A stretch of DNA of 64,000 nucleotides from Hymenobacter convexus (GCF_030580955.1 NZ_JAUQON010000005.1:310001-374000), one strand, 5' to 3'; shown: positions 1-8,404, counted from the stretch's first letter. Notes: a model not told the origin generated them from the letters alone. Program-made: numbers and translations.

Positions 1-708
1 CCGCACCTCGCCCGCGGCGTGGAGGATGCCATCGGCCGGGGTTTCCTCGCGCACTTCGTAGAGGCTGTTGTTGGCAAGCGGGCCAAACAAGTGCGTGTGC
101 CGCACCGATTCCAGGGCCTGCTCGCCGCGCGAAGGGCCGTGGGCTGCCGGGGCCACGTGCACCACCGAAACCGACGCCTGCAACGAGGCCAGCAGCTCGT
201 GCAGGGCCAGCGCGGGCGGGCTCAGCGCAAACGGGTGCCCGTCGGCGGCCACCATCACGCGCAGGGGCAGCTCGGTTTCGGTCCACCCTTCGGGCACCAG
301 CAGCATGGGAAAGCCTGCGGCTTGCAGCACGGGCGCGGCTTCGTGGGGCAGCAGGCGGTCGAGCAGGGTGCGCGGCTTGGCCCGGCCCAGGGCCAGCAGC
401 TGCGGGTGGTGCAGGGCCACGGCCCGGGCCACCGCCGTGGCCAGCGGCTCAATGGAGAGCTCCGTTTCGGTGGGCACCGGCAGCTGCCGGGCCTGCCGCT
501 GCAGGTCGGCCTGGATGCGTTGGCGCCCCGCCAGCTCGGTGGCCGTGGTGAGGATGAATTCCTCGGGGTCGCGCAGCGGGTCGATGTTCAGGTACACGTG
601 CAGCAGCACCAGGCGGCCGTGCAGGCGCGCGGCCAGCCGGGTGGTGTAGGCGAGGGCCACATTGGCGGCCTCCGTCAGGTCGGTGAGCACGATAAAGGCC
701 GGTTTCAT
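1..708 (-). CDS. Universal stress protein, two UspA domains (partial at left edge)
   Basis: The gene reads leftward from an ATG at 708 and runs off the window, so 236 codons are seen and the C-terminus is missing. The start MKPAFIVLTDLTEAANVALAY is the usual first beta-strand and helix of a UspA fold. A second fold begins near residue 146 (LRVMVAADG), so this is the tandem-domain type common in Bacteroidota. USPs are cytoplasmic nucleotide-binding or scaffold proteins induced by stress. The next genes to the right on the same strand are also stress proteins, which supports the assignment. No clear -7 box was seen in the 107 bp upstream. Confidence 0.85.
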   Translation of the reverse strand, partial: MKPAFIVLTDLTEAANVALAYTTRLAARLHGRLVLLHVYLNIDPLRDPEEFILTTATELAGRQRIQADLQRQARQLPVPTETELSIEPLATAVARAVALHHPQLLALGRAKPRTLLDRLLPHEAAPVLQAAGFPMLLVPEGWTETELPLRVMVAADGHPFALSPPALALHELLASLQASVSVVHVAPAAHGPSRGEQALESVRHTHLFGPLANNSLYEVREETPADGILHAAGEVR

Positions 709-815
709 GGCAATGGGGGGGGAGCCGAAGGGCTTTCGGCGGATGACGGGTAAGAATTCGTCGGGCCATTTCCGGCCCTGACCTGGCCACCTGTGGGTGG
801 GGAAGCGTCAGTCAC

Positions 816-1310
816 TCAGGCCTCCACGGGCTGCTGCAGCAGCTCGCGGGCGTGCTCCACCTCGGCCGCGGTGCCGTGGGCCAGCAGCAGGAATTTCCCG
901 GCCTTGAGCTCCACTTCGTAGTGCAGGGCCGCGTGCTCCGGAATGCCCAAGCCCACCAGTGCGGCCACCAAAGCACTCGCGCCGCCCACCACCAGCGCGC
1001 CTTCCAGGGCGCTCACCAGCGTCAGCACCACCGGCCCGGCCATCAGCAGCGGCCCCATGCCGGGCAAAATGAACAGGGCCGACCCCAGCAGCATGCCCCA
1101 GATGCTGCCCCAAAACGCCCCCACGCCGCCCCACGACTTCATGCGCTGGCCGGTGGTGTAGAAGCCCAGCACCTTTTCCTCGGTCTGGTAGTCGGCCCCG
1201 ATGATGGACAGCTTACGCATGTCGTAGCCGTCCTGCTGGAGTTCTCTCACGGCCGATTCGGCCGCCTGGTGGGTGTCGTACACGGCCACCACGGTTTCGT
1301 TGCGTTTCAT
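816..1310 (-). CDS. General stress protein 17M-like (DUF1269-type) membrane-associated protein
   Basis: This gene encodes 164 aa from an ATG at 1310; an upstream in-frame extension is not needed because the family N-terminus begins at MKRNETVVAVYDTHQAAESAV. Residues 1-45 match the GSP17M/YflT ferredoxin-like domain, which typically begins by describing a beta strand followed by 'A..AV..L...G'. Residues about 60-120 are a Gly/Ala/Leu-rich hydrophobic stretch with GMLLGSALFILPGMGP, followed by a short soluble tail ending in HARELLQQP. The family is of unknown biochemical role but is stress-induced in Bacillus. It lies between a universal stress protein and Hsp20. Confidence 0.75.
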   Translation of the reverse strand: MKRNETVVAVYDTHQAAESAVRELQQDGYDMRKLSIIGADYQTEEKVLGFYTTGQRMKSWGGVGAFWGSIWGMLLGSALFILPGMGPLLMAGPVVLTLVSALEGALVVGGASALVAALVGLGIPEHAALHYEVELKAGKFLLLAHGTAAEVEHARELLQQPVEA

Positions 1311-1476
1311 AGCGAGAAAGTGAGTATTGACAAGAAAAAAGCCGGGCGGTGGCCTAAACCGGGGCCGTGCGACAATTCCAAGCCGTCGCACCCCTGGCGT
1401 TCAGACCACCGCCCATACTTTTTCATAGCTGGAAAGGAAAAGTGGAGGCAAAAGCCGGGTTCCGGCGCCTGCCCTG

Positions 1477-1505
1477 GGGCGGGCCGCCGTTGGAGCGGCC
1501 CGTCC
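1477..1505 (-). terminator. GC-rich hairpin after the Hsp20 gene
   Basis: An 11-bp inverted repeat (1477-1487 with 1495-1505, one mismatch) with a 7-nt loop lies just past the Hsp20 stop codon. It has no T-run, so it is only a possible terminator. Confidence 0.3.
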
Positions 1506-1513
1506 GCAGGCGG

Positions 1514-1972
1514 CTACTTGCCGTTGTGCCCGGCGTGAATTGGAATCTGGTGCTGCGTGGGCTGGTGGCCGTTTTTGGGCACGTGGATGTGCAGCACCCC
1601 GTTGTCGAAGGAGGCGTCAATCTTGCCGGGGTCGGCGGCGTTGGGCAGCTGGAACGAGCGCGTGAACGAGCCGTAGGAGCTTTCCACGCGGTGGTACTGG
1701 CGGCCGTTGGTTTCCTTCTCGAACTTGCGCTCGCCCGAAATCGTGAGTATGCCCTGGTCGAAATTGACCTTGATGTCGTCCTGCTTCAGGCCCGGCAAGG
1801 CGGCTTCGATGTCGTAGCTTTTGTCCGTCTCGTAGGTGTCCACTTTGGGCGAGAAAGCCGTCAGCTGGTTGCGCGTGGCCACCGTATCGTTGAAAAAGCG
1901 GTCCAGCATGGTGCTGAACGTGGTCGGCATAATGTCAAAAATGGGGTCCTGAAATTTTTGCAGCGTGTTCAT
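1514..1972 (-). CDS. Hsp20/alpha-crystallin small heat-shock protein
   Basis: This gene encodes 152 aa from an ATG at 1972. The alpha-crystallin domain spans about residues 42-135: it starts at SPKVDTYETDKSYDIEAALPG, includes DIKVNFDQGILTISGERK, and ends with the signature DNGVLHIHVPK. A short disordered tail follows. Small heat-shock proteins form cytoplasmic oligomers that hold unfolding proteins for DnaK-type refolding; DnaK is encoded elsewhere in this window. A sixth-position VxI-like tail motif is weak (HQIPIHAG). Length and domain order are normal for Bacteroidota Hsp20. Confidence 0.93.
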   Translation of the reverse strand: MNTLQKFQDPIFDIMPTTFSTMLDRFFNDTVATRNQLTAFSPKVDTYETDKSYDIEAALPGLKQDDIKVNFDQGILTISGERKFEKETNGRQYHRVESSYGSFTRSFQLPNAADPGKIDASFDNGVLHIHVPKNGHQPTQHQIPIHAGHNGK

Positions 1973-2042
1973 GACGTTTGAAAAAAGAATGGTTGGAAAA
2001 AAAGGATGGATTGGTACAGCCCGGGCTTCGGGATTTCCGGTC

Positions 2043-2348
2043 TTAGTCCTCGGTAAGCAGGCGGTTGGGCTGCATCGAGAGGTCGGGAGCCGGGGCGGGG
2101 TGTGCCGCGGCGGGCAACCGGTGCCGGGCGGGGCAGGCCAGCGGCCAGGGCTTCCACAGGTTCCAGCGGCCGGCCACGGGATGCGACCAGTCGCGGAAGC
2201 CGGCGGCGAGCCGCGTGCGGGAGTGGCGGCCCGAAGCCGGGGCCCAGAGCACCCCCGCCGTGAGCCCGGCCAGGATGCTTGCCCCGAAAGCCGACCACTG
2301 CACGAGGGCCGGTTTCCGCGGGCGCGGTGGATGCACAGATGTTTTCAT
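2043..2348 (-). CDS. YtxH-like small membrane protein
   Basis: This gene encodes 101 aa from an ATG at 2348. After a basic N-terminus, residues about 17-40 form one membrane segment that runs into the YtxH signature SILAGLTAGVLWAPASGRHSR. Family members are single-pass stress proteins of unknown function, with a long helical or disordered C-terminal part; here that part is short and Pro/Trp-rich. It sits between the Hsp20 gene and a YgaP-like gene. The start was chosen because the motif spacing matches YtxH proteins; longer in-frame extensions look non-coding. Confidence 0.65.
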   Translation of the reverse strand: MKTSVHPPRPRKPALVQWSAFGASILAGLTAGVLWAPASGRHSRTRLAAGFRDWSHPVAGRWNLWKPWPLACPARHRLPAAAHPAPAPDLSMQPNRLLTED

Positions 2349-2398
2349 AAAACAGCGGAAGAAGGTGGAAAACTGTATTCCGGGGGCGCATGAGTGCC

Positions 2399-2608
2399 TC
2401 AGCTCGGCAGGGCCCGGCGGGTGCTGACGCCCAGCAAGCCGTAGAGGGGGCAATACCCGAAGGTGCCCGTGCCGAGCAGCACGGCCGCCACCCCCAGCCA
2501 CAGGTAAAGCGCCGTGCCGGTGCGTTGCTGCTGCAACAGCACGCCCACAAGGATGACCGCAAGCAGAATGCGCAGCATCCGGTCAAAGGAACCAACGTTT
2601 TGTCGCAT
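2399..2608 (-). CDS. YgaP-like/DUF2892 two-helix membrane protein
   Basis: This gene encodes 69 aa from an ATG at 2608. MRQNVGSFDRMLRILLAVIL is the standard DUF2892 start (N-[IV]G..DR..R...G). It is followed by a second hydrophobic segment and FGYCPLYGLLGVST, the usual C-P-hydrophobic-G ending. The protein is inner-membrane, with two helices. In YgaP the domain is fused to rhodanese; here it stands alone. Its neighbours are stress genes. Confidence 0.8.
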   Translation of the reverse strand: MRQNVGSFDRMLRILLAVILVGVLLQQQRTGTALYLWLGVAAVLLGTGTFGYCPLYGLLGVSTRRALPS

Positions 2609-2775
2609 GAGTGAAAAAGGCTTAGGTGCATGATGAGCCCGGTGCGGCCCGTCGTAGGCGCGCCGAGTTGCTCCGCCATGCCGCCAGTCATCGGCAGGCC
2701 CAAATACCGTGGTGCGGGCCGGGAATCCGGCCCGGGGAGAACAGGCCAAAGGTCTGAAAGCCACCGGCCATCGGG

Positions 2776-2813
2776 CATGATGCCAATCAGGGTTGCCCCT
2801 GATTCTGGTCATG
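2776..2813 (-). terminator. Imperfect hairpin downstream of the lipoprotein gene
   Basis: Arms CATGA...AATCAGG (2776-2791) and CCTGATT...TCATG (2798-2813) pair across a short loop just after the stop of the 2842-3528 gene. There is no T-run, so it may be a weak terminator or an RNA-end stabiliser. Confidence 0.3.
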
Positions 2814-2841
2814 GAGCCCGCGGCCCCACCGGCCCCCCGCT

Positions 2842-3528
2842 TCAGCTTATGCACGGCGGGCGCAGGTCGACGAACACCAGGTGCCAGCGCCCGCCCGGCG
2901 CCTGAGCAAAGTGAAACCGGAAGCCGCTGCCGGTATGCAGCACCGTGCGCGCCACCCGCGCCTGCGCCACGCGGCCCTGGGCCGCCGTGCCGCCCCGCAG
3001 CCGGGCGCGGGGCCAGATATCCAGCGCCTGGAAATCAGTGGCCGGGCCGGCAAAGCAGCCATCCCGCGCAAACCCCGAGCGCCCGCTCACCCGGTCGCCG
3101 CAATCAACTTCCGGAAACGCCGTCACGGCCAGCAGCGTGGCACAGGCCTGGCGGTCAAGGTTTGGCACGGGCACCCGGGCATAGGCCCGCTGGAATGCGG
3201 TTCCCGCCGCTACCCGGGTAATTGTCAGGCCCGTGTCGCCATCCTCCAGCACCCACAGGCCCAGCTTTGGGTCGAGGAACTGGTTGAGCTGCGCCGCATC
3301 GTGTCGGCGCAGGGCCGTTCGGAGGCGCCTCCAGGTGGGCGCGATTTCTGTATCGAGCGGCAGCGCGGGCGGCAGGGGCAGCCGGGCTTGATGGCTTGTG
3401 TCGGTGGGCAGGGTGGACGCCACGGGGACTTCTCGGCTGGGCTCGCCGGTTTTTTCCTGGCGTAAGCGGTTTTCGCAGCCCACCAATGCCAAGGCCAGCA
3501 GCCAGGGTAACCAACGTTGCGAACGCAT
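2842..3528 (-). CDS. Hypothetical lipoprotein
   Basis: This gene encodes 228 aa from an ATG at 3528. The N-terminus MRSQRWLPWLLALALVGCENR has a basic start, a hydrophobic core and a lipobox ending in Cys, so the product is predicted to be a lipoprotein. The mature part has Trp/Arg-rich helices and a C-terminal beta-rich region (FRFHFAQAPGGRWHLVFVDL), a pattern often seen in small NTF2-like or DUF4348-like lipoproteins, but no family is assigned. Several Cys residues are present in the middle (QACATLL, EVDCGDR, GCFAGP). It is probably transcribed separately from the stress group: 233 bp and a hairpin separate them. Confidence 0.7.
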   Translation of the reverse strand: MRSQRWLPWLLALALVGCENRLRQEKTGEPSREVPVASTLPTDTSHQARLPLPPALPLDTEIAPTWRRLRTALRRHDAAQLNQFLDPKLGLWVLEDGDTGLTITRVAAGTAFQRAYARVPVPNLDRQACATLLAVTAFPEVDCGDRVSGRSGFARDGCFAGPATDFQALDIWPRARLRGGTAAQGRVAQARVARTVLHTGSGFRFHFAQAPGGRWHLVFVDLRPPCIS

Positions 3529-3920
3529 GGCCAGAAAAAATTTAGACCTGGTAGAGCGAGACGACAACGAACTGCTCGTAGCCCAGTATGCCAAAATTCG
3601 TCGGCGCCATACCACCAGAAAATGAGCAATATCATGGCAACGCCTGACGTAGTTCATGGCCGGGAACCAGTTTAGCAGGGGCAAACCTGCTTCGCCATGC
3701 CGCGCAAAAAGCACCGCCATCGCAGCGGTGCCTTTTTGTGGAAAGCGCGTATACCTGAACAGACTGGCGGTGTTGGCTGTCTACTTGCGGTAGCGCTCAG
3801 CTATTTCAATCCTCAAAATACATTGCCACGAATAGTCTGCCCGAACAGCCGTTTGTGGCACAGGTCGTTACAGGGAACAACCACTTCCTCGTAACAATAC
3901 CCCTTTAACTCTCAAAACCG
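3529..3920. other. 392-bp intergenic region with an orphan terminator
   Basis: This is the divergent gap between the lipoprotein gene and bcp. It is visibly AT-richer than the flanking genes. The only structured element seen is the hairpin at 3711-3737. A 65-codon reading frame at 3697-3894 starts inside that hairpin and has no recognisable domain, so it is not called. Confidence 0.5.
3711..3737 (+). terminator. Bidirectional Rho-independent-type terminator without an obvious upstream gene
   Basis: Perfect 7-bp arms GCACCGC (3711-3717) and GCGGTGC (3725-3731), with an A-run on the left and T5 on the right, work on both strands. No gene ends here: the left gene points away and bcp starts 180 bp to the right. 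Confidence 0.6.
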
Positions 3921-4379
3921 ATGCTCAAAATAGGAGACAAAGCCCCTGAATTTTCTTTGAAAACAGGTAATGGAAGCACTTTTAGCCTGTCCAGCTATCG
4001 GGGACAAAAATCAATTGTCTTGTATTTCTACCCCAAAGACGACACGCCCGGCTGCACGGCCGAAGCCTGTTCGTTCCGCGACCAGTACGAGGATTTCAAG
4101 GACCTCGGCGCCGAAGTGGTGGGCGTGAGCTCCGACAGCGAGGCCTCGCACCAGAAATTCACCCAGAAGCACCGCCTGCCCTTCGAACTGCTGGCCGATA
4201 CCGACGGGCAGGTGCGGAAACTGTATGAAGTGCCGCGCGCTTTGCTGGGCCTGTTGCCCGGCCGCGTCACGTTTGTGATTGACAAAGAAGGGGTTATTCA
4301 ATACATCTTCAACTCATTGAGCGGCGCCACCGACCACGTGAGCAATGCGAAGAAGGTGCTGGCCGGGTTGTCCGCCTAA
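3921..4379 (+). CDS. bcp: Thioredoxin-dependent peroxiredoxin, BCP/PrxQ type
   Basis: This gene encodes 152 aa from an ATG at 3921. It reduces H2O2 and organic peroxides in the cytoplasm using thioredoxin. The AhpC/TSA fold is clear: KAPEFSL near residue 8, then YFYPKDDTPGCTAEACSFRD. Peroxidatic Cys45 and resolving Cys50 are five residues apart, as in atypical 2-Cys PrxQ. The later VSSDS and FVIDKEGVI motifs are also present. Length is normal. It is followed after 66 bp by a co-directional hydrolase, possibly in the same transcript. A thioredoxin gene lies at 61228-61542. Confidence 0.95.
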   Translation: MLKIGDKAPEFSLKTGNGSTFSLSSYRGQKSIVLYFYPKDDTPGCTAEACSFRDQYEDFKDLGAEVVGVSSDSEASHQKFTQKHRLPFELLADTDGQVRKLYEVPRALLGLLPGRVTFVIDKEGVIQYIFNSLSGATDHVSNAKKVLAGLSA

Positions 4380-4445
4380 AGCGTAAGTAATCATTGGCAT
4401 CGTGGGCGCTGCGAAGGATACCGACGATTAACCTAACAATCTGCG

Positions 4446-5450
4446 ATGGCACTGCTTATGCCCCGTTTTCTGCTGTTTCTATTGCTTCCGCTGCTGTTGG
4501 CGGCCACGCATGCCCAAGCCCAAACGGCCCCGCTCAATGCCATCCTAGACGGCTACGAGTACCCGTTTCCAGTCAAAATGCTGCCATTGAAAATCGAAGG
4601 GCAGGCCTTGCGCATGGCGTACATGGACGTGGTGCCCACGGCCAAAGCCAACGGCCGCACCGTGGTGCTGCTGCACGGCAAAAACTTCTTCGGGGCGTAC
4701 TGGCGCGAAACCATCCGGACGCTGGCGGCGGCGGGCTTCCGCGTGGTGGTGCCCGACCAGATTGGCTTCGGCAAGTCCAACAAGGCCGATATTCACTATT
4801 CCTTCCACCAGCTGGCGCGCAATACCAGGCAGCTGCTCGACACGCTGGGCGTGAAAAAGGCCGTCGTTGTAGGCCATAGCATGGGCGGCATGTTGGCCAC
4901 GCGCTTCGCCCTGATGTACCCCGAAACCACCGAAAAGCTGGTGCTCGAAAACCCTATTGGCCTGGAAGACTACCGCGTGGGCGTGCCTTTCCAGCCCGTG
5001 GCGCAGGCCGAAGCCACCGAGCTCAAAAGCACCGAGGCCAGCATCCGCAAGTACCACGCGACGTATTACCCCAACGGCTACCCGGCGGCGCACGACCAGT
5101 GGCTGCTGCCCCTGGCCGCCCAAACCCGCAGCCCCGATTTCGCCAAAGTGGCCCGCGCCAACGCCCTGACCTACGACATGATTTTCCAGCAACCCGTGAG
5201 CTACGAATTTGGCCGCGTGGCCGTGCCCACGCTGCTCATCATCGGCCAAGCCGACCGCACCGTGGTGGGCAAAGGCCTGATAAAGGACCCGAAAACGCTG
5301 GCCAAAATGGGCCAGTACCCGGCCCTGGGCCGCCGCACCGCCGCTCAAATTAAAGGCGCCAAGCTGGTGGAGCTGCCCAACGTGGGCCACATTCCGCACC
5401 TTGAGGCGCCGGCGGAGTTTTATAAGGTGCTGCTGGCTTTTTTGGGGTAA
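4446..5450 (+). CDS. Secreted or periplasmic alpha/beta hydrolase
   Basis: This gene encodes 334 aa from an ATG at 4446 (an alternative ATG lies at 4458). A signal peptide is visible: FLLFLLLPLLLAATHAQAQ with an Ala-X-Ala cleavage site. The alpha/beta-hydrolase fold follows: oxyanion motif LLHGKNFFG, nucleophile elbow VVGHSMGG with Ser145, acid-strand region LLIIGQADRTV, and catalytic His in NVGHIPHLEAP near the end. The substrate is unknown; the closest general type is the haloalkane dehalogenase/epoxide hydrolase-like group. Its stop lies 2 bp from the stop of the convergent gene on the other strand. Confidence 0.88.
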   Translation: MALLMPRFLLFLLLPLLLAATHAQAQTAPLNAILDGYEYPFPVKMLPLKIEGQALRMAYMDVVPTAKANGRTVVLLHGKNFFGAYWRETIRTLAAAGFRVVVPDQIGFGKSNKADIHYSFHQLARNTRQLLDTLGVKKAVVVGHSMGGMLATRFALMYPETTEKLVLENPIGLEDYRVGVPFQPVAQAEATELKSTEASIRKYHATYYPNGYPAAHDQWLLPLAAQTRSPDFAKVARANALTYDMIFQQPVSYEFGRVAVPTLLIIGQADRTVVGKGLIKDPKTLAKMGQYPALGRRTAAQIKGAKLVELPNVGHIPHLEAPAEFYKVLLAFLG

Positions 5451-5452
5451 GC

Positions 5453-6550
5453 TCAGCGCTGATTGGGGTAAGTGGCGCGGAGCACACAGCGAAAGCCGAT
5501 AGTCGGCGCCGGGCCATCGTAAGTACCGCGGGCCGCTACAGTGCAGGCCGATAACGGGTCGCGGTAGCTGCCGCCTCTGCTAATACCCCGTTGCTGCATC
5601 ATCTCCGAAACGTTGCCCAAAAGGTGAAAAACCTGGTAGTCGTTAGAAGGCGTTTGGAAGACATAGGCTGGGGTGGCTTGCTGCAAAAAATAAGGGTCGG
5701 GCTGGTTGCAGACGATGAAAGACCGTACCGGCTTGCGCTTATCGTAGGCTTCAATATCGGCCTCAATCTTCTCAACGGACTCGGTACTGCCGGAGCGCAG
5801 CTTCAGGTAAGCCGCCGCTTTGGGATTCACCTTGACGGGTGCTTCGGTGCACCGGCTGCCGTAGGGCTGGCCCCGGCCGGCCAGCGCCGCCTTTTCCCAC
5901 TCCGCTTCGGTTGGCAAACGGCATTCTACCGCAACGTAAGCCGGCGATTTTGAATCGGACAGGGCCGGTTTGCCTTTGTTGAGTGCTTCTTCGATGGCTT
6001 GGCCGCGCCACTGGCAAAAAGCAATAGCTTGCTCGTAGCTGATGCCAACAACGGGGTAAAAGTCGTAAAAAGAGTTGGCGAAATAATCGGGAACCGGCAG
6101 GGAAGCCGCCGCCGGTTGCGTATCCGCAATGCTTCGGCCAAGGGCTGCCAAACGCAACTGGTAGCGTTTCCACTCAATATTCGGCACTTCCGATTCGTCA
6201 ATTCCCAGTCCATCCTTCGTGAGGAGAAGGCAACCCGGCATGCCGATGGGAGCGGCATGTGGCACCGATTTCAACGCGCTCCAGTCGCCCTTGACCACTT
6301 GCGAGGTGTCCTTGCAGGTTGAGGCAAGCTGGTAGGAAAGAACGTTGTAGTCGCGCAGGTCGGAACTGCGCCTGTTCATTTCTGGCGATAAATTCTGCAG
6401 GCCCGTCGTGGTGCTGTAAAGCCCGGGATAGGAACTTGACGGCGGAACGGTCATACAACCTGCGAGGCTCAAGGCAGCAGCAAGCCCACCCATTGGCGCC
6501 CAAGCAAACCGAGGTCTGCGCAAGAAAGGGCTGGTAGAAAATTCTCTCAT
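5453..6550 (-). CDS. SUMF1/formylglycine-generating-enzyme-like lipoprotein (GldJ/GldK-like)
   Basis: This gene encodes 365 aa from an ATG at 6550. The signal LAAALSLAGCM is a lipobox. The FGE-sulfatase fold is shown by VVGISYEQAIAFCQWRG, CRLPTEAEWEKAALAG, LGNVSEMMQ, ISRGGSYRD and IGFRCVL. In Bacteroidota, lipoproteins with this fold include the gliding or type IX secretion proteins GldJ and GldK, which are structural rather than catalytic. This one is shorter than GldJ and stands alone without other gld genes, so a specific Gld name is not justified. It could be an envelope protein of related architecture. Confidence 0.8.
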   Translation of the reverse strand: MREFSTSPFLRRPRFAWAPMGGLAAALSLAGCMTVPPSSSYPGLYSTTTGLQNLSPEMNRRSSDLRDYNVLSYQLASTCKDTSQVVKGDWSALKSVPHAAPIGMPGCLLLTKDGLGIDESEVPNIEWKRYQLRLAALGRSIADTQPAAASLPVPDYFANSFYDFYPVVGISYEQAIAFCQWRGQAIEEALNKGKPALSDSKSPAYVAVECRLPTEAEWEKAALAGRGQPYGSRCTEAPVKVNPKAAAYLKLRSGSTESVEKIEADIEAYDKRKPVRSFIVCNQPDPYFLQQATPAYVFQTPSNDYQVFHLLGNVSEMMQQRGISRGGSYRDPLSACTVAARGTYDGPAPTIGFRCVLRATYPNQR

Positions 6551-6580
6551 AATATAGCCGGATAATTCCGTTAGCAGCGC

Positions 6581-7942
6581 CTAGCTCAATATCCGCAGCG
6601 AATCGGCATGAATGAGCGGCGACGCCTGGTAGCGCCCTTCACGCGGCCCGTTCTCCAGGTTGAGCACGCCGCGCGGGCAGGCGGTGCTGCACAGTCCACA
6701 GCCCACGCAGGCGGCCCGGATGATGGGCTCGCCGCGCTGGGCGTACTGCTTCACGTCGATGCCCATTTCGCACACGTTGGAGCAGTTGCCGCACGAGATG
6801 CATTGGCCCCCGTTGGTGCTGATGCGGAAGCGGGAGAAGTGCTTTTGCAGCAAACCCAGGTAGGCCGCCATGGGGCAGCCGAAGCGGCACCACACCCGCG
6901 AGCCCAGGATGGGGTAAAAACCTACCCCAATCACGCCCGAAAACACCGAGCCGATGGCAAACCCGTACCACTTGGCGGCCACGGCGCCGGCCTCGCCCAG
7001 CAGCGTGCCGCCGGTGGCAAAATGCACCCACAGCAGCGCCGTAATGGCCACGATGAGGGCCAGAATGGGGTAAATCAGCCGTACTTCCCAGCGCCAGGCG
7101 GCACGGCTTTTGTCGGAAAGCTGGCGGTAGGGGTCGCCGGCGGTTTCGGCCAGCCCGCCGCAGCCGCACACCCACGAGCAGTACCAGCGCTTGCCAAAAA
7201 AGTAGGTGAGCACCGGCGTGGCGATGAACGACATCGCCGCGCCCCAAAATACCATGAACACGCCCAAACCGCCGTTTTTGACCAGCGAAGTGACTGTGCC
7301 CGGAAACAGGTAGTCGTATTTCAGCGGCCAGAAGTAGCTGAAATAAAACTCGGGCTGCTGAAAAAACAGCAGCACGCCGGGAATCAAAAACGCAAAGCCC
7401 AGCTGGAAAAACATCACCGACGCCGTGCGAATGAGCTGGTAGCGCGACTGCCGGTACTTCCACAGCGCCCGGGCGCCCATCAGCAGCACGGCCAGCGTGT
7501 AGAAGGTGCCGTAGAGAAACCACTGGTCGGCCGGCCGGCCCCGCAGGGCCTGGCTGAAGCCATCGAGCGGGTGCACAAGGTGGTCGAGCACGCCAAAATG
7601 GCCGTGGCCATCGTCGCCACTGAACCAGTACAGCGCCACGTAGAAACCCGTGAGCACCAGGCCCGTCACCCAGGCCACAGCGCCGCGGCTGGTGCTGGCG
7701 CGCAGCCACAGGTTGTCTTGCCGCACGCCGGCCGGATGCGCGCCGAATTTCAGCCAGCTCCACGCCAGCGTGCCGACGCTCACCAGCGCCAGCGCCGCGT
7801 AGAACCACAGGTGTTGGCGGCCGGGGTCAGCATCGGCCAATGCTAGCAGCAGCGCCAGCAGGCCGCCGGCCACTACGGCCAAGGTGAGCTTTTCGGCGGG
7901 TGTGGTGGCGGGCAGGGGAGGCGTGACGAGGGTGGGGTTCAT
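6581..7942 (-). CDS. Membrane polyferredoxin with two 4Fe-4S clusters (NapH/RdxA-like)
   Basis: This gene encodes 453 aa from an ATG at 7942. About six to eight membrane segments occupy residues 20-350. Cys motifs WYCSWVCGCGG and RVWCRFGCP in membrane loops are typical of NapH/NosR/CcoG-type electron-transfer proteins. Two 4Fe-4S motifs follow near residues 379 (CISCGNCSNVC) and 410 (CVGCGLCSTACP). The protein probably carries electrons between a flavoprotein and the membrane. It ends a minus-strand set with a small membrane protein and an FAD oxidoreductase; palindrome A1 separates it from the upstream gene. The partner reaction is unknown. Confidence 0.88.
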   Translation of the reverse strand: MNPTLVTPPLPATTPAEKLTLAVVAGGLLALLLALADADPGRQHLWFYAALALVSVGTLAWSWLKFGAHPAGVRQDNLWLRASTSRGAVAWVTGLVLTGFYVALYWFSGDDGHGHFGVLDHLVHPLDGFSQALRGRPADQWFLYGTFYTLAVLLMGARALWKYRQSRYQLIRTASVMFFQLGFAFLIPGVLLFFQQPEFYFSYFWPLKYDYLFPGTVTSLVKNGGLGVFMVFWGAAMSFIATPVLTYFFGKRWYCSWVCGCGGLAETAGDPYRQLSDKSRAAWRWEVRLIYPILALIVAITALLWVHFATGGTLLGEAGAVAAKWYGFAIGSVFSGVIGVGFYPILGSRVWCRFGCPMAAYLGLLQKHFSRFRISTNGGQCISCGNCSNVCEMGIDVKQYAQRGEPIIRAACVGCGLCSTACPRGVLNLENGPREGRYQASPLIHADSLRILS

Positions 7943-7987
7943 GGGGCAGCGTCGAAGAATAAGAAAAGTGGGTTCTAGGTCTAGAAC

Positions 7988-8081
7988 GTCATGCTGAGCT
8001 TGTCGAAGTATCTCTACCGCAGCGGTAATTCAATTGGCTGCGCTGAAGCGGTAGAGACGCTTCGGCTGCGCTCAGCATGAC
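7988..8081. repeat. Palindromic element A1 (family A)
   Basis: Family A begins with GTCATGCTGAGC and ends with GCTCAGCATGAC. A1 is diverged on the left arm (GCTTGTCGAAG replaces the usual GCGCAGCCGAAG) but keeps the terminal arms and internal CTACCGC/GCGGTAG pairing. It lies between two same-strand genes of the redox module. Confidence 0.8.
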
Positions 8082-8107
8082 AGGTCATAGAGAACAACCT
8101 CATGAAA

Positions 8108-8335
8108 TCAATGATGGTGATGATGCCCCTCATTCGCCTTGCCGAAGAGGTTGCGGAGCGTGCCGAGGACATAAAGGGCCGTCCAGCACACGTAGAGCCA
8201 GTTGAAGCCCGTCGGCGTGCGACCCACAAAAAAGTGGAGAATCAGGTGCGCGCCACCGCTCATCAGCAGGCCGGTGAGGGCGATGAACTGGAAGCTGTTG
8301 AGGGCCGAGGGACGGTATAGCTTGGAAAAATCCAC
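8108..8335 (-). CDS. Small two-helix membrane protein with natural C-terminal His5
   Basis: This gene encodes 75 aa from a GTG at 8335. Two hydrophobic segments (about residues 14-36 and 44-64) are separated by FVGRTPTGFNW. The protein ends ANEGHHHHH, encoded by mixed CAT/CAC codons, so the tail is genomic and not a cloned tag. No family was recognised. It lies 69 bp from the FAD oxidoreductase stop and upstream of the polyferredoxin on the same strand. It may be a small subunit or metal-binding accessory of that redox pair; this is inference. Confidence 0.65.
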   Translation of the reverse strand: MDFSKLYRPSALNSFQFIALTGLLMSGGAHLILHFFVGRTPTGFNWLYVCWTALYVLGTLRNLFGKANEGHHHHH

Positions 8336-8404
8336 GTGCTGAAAATGAGGGATGAAGAAAGCGAAATCGTTGCGGTTGAGTCAGGTGAAGCAAAGCTCCA
8401 TCGC

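Noticed and set aside
3697..3894. 65-codon frame in the bcp upstream gap
   Set aside because: It begins inside the hairpin at 3711-3737 and has no domain, no signal and no support from composition.
5453..6550. SUMF1-like protein as part of the TIR-STAND system
   Set aside because: SUMF1-fold proteins do occur in some conflict systems, but this one is a lipoprotein about 27 kb away with other neighbours.
8108..8125. His5 tail as an artificial tag
   Set aside because: It is encoded by native-looking mixed codons in a chromosomal operon with no vector sequence around it.
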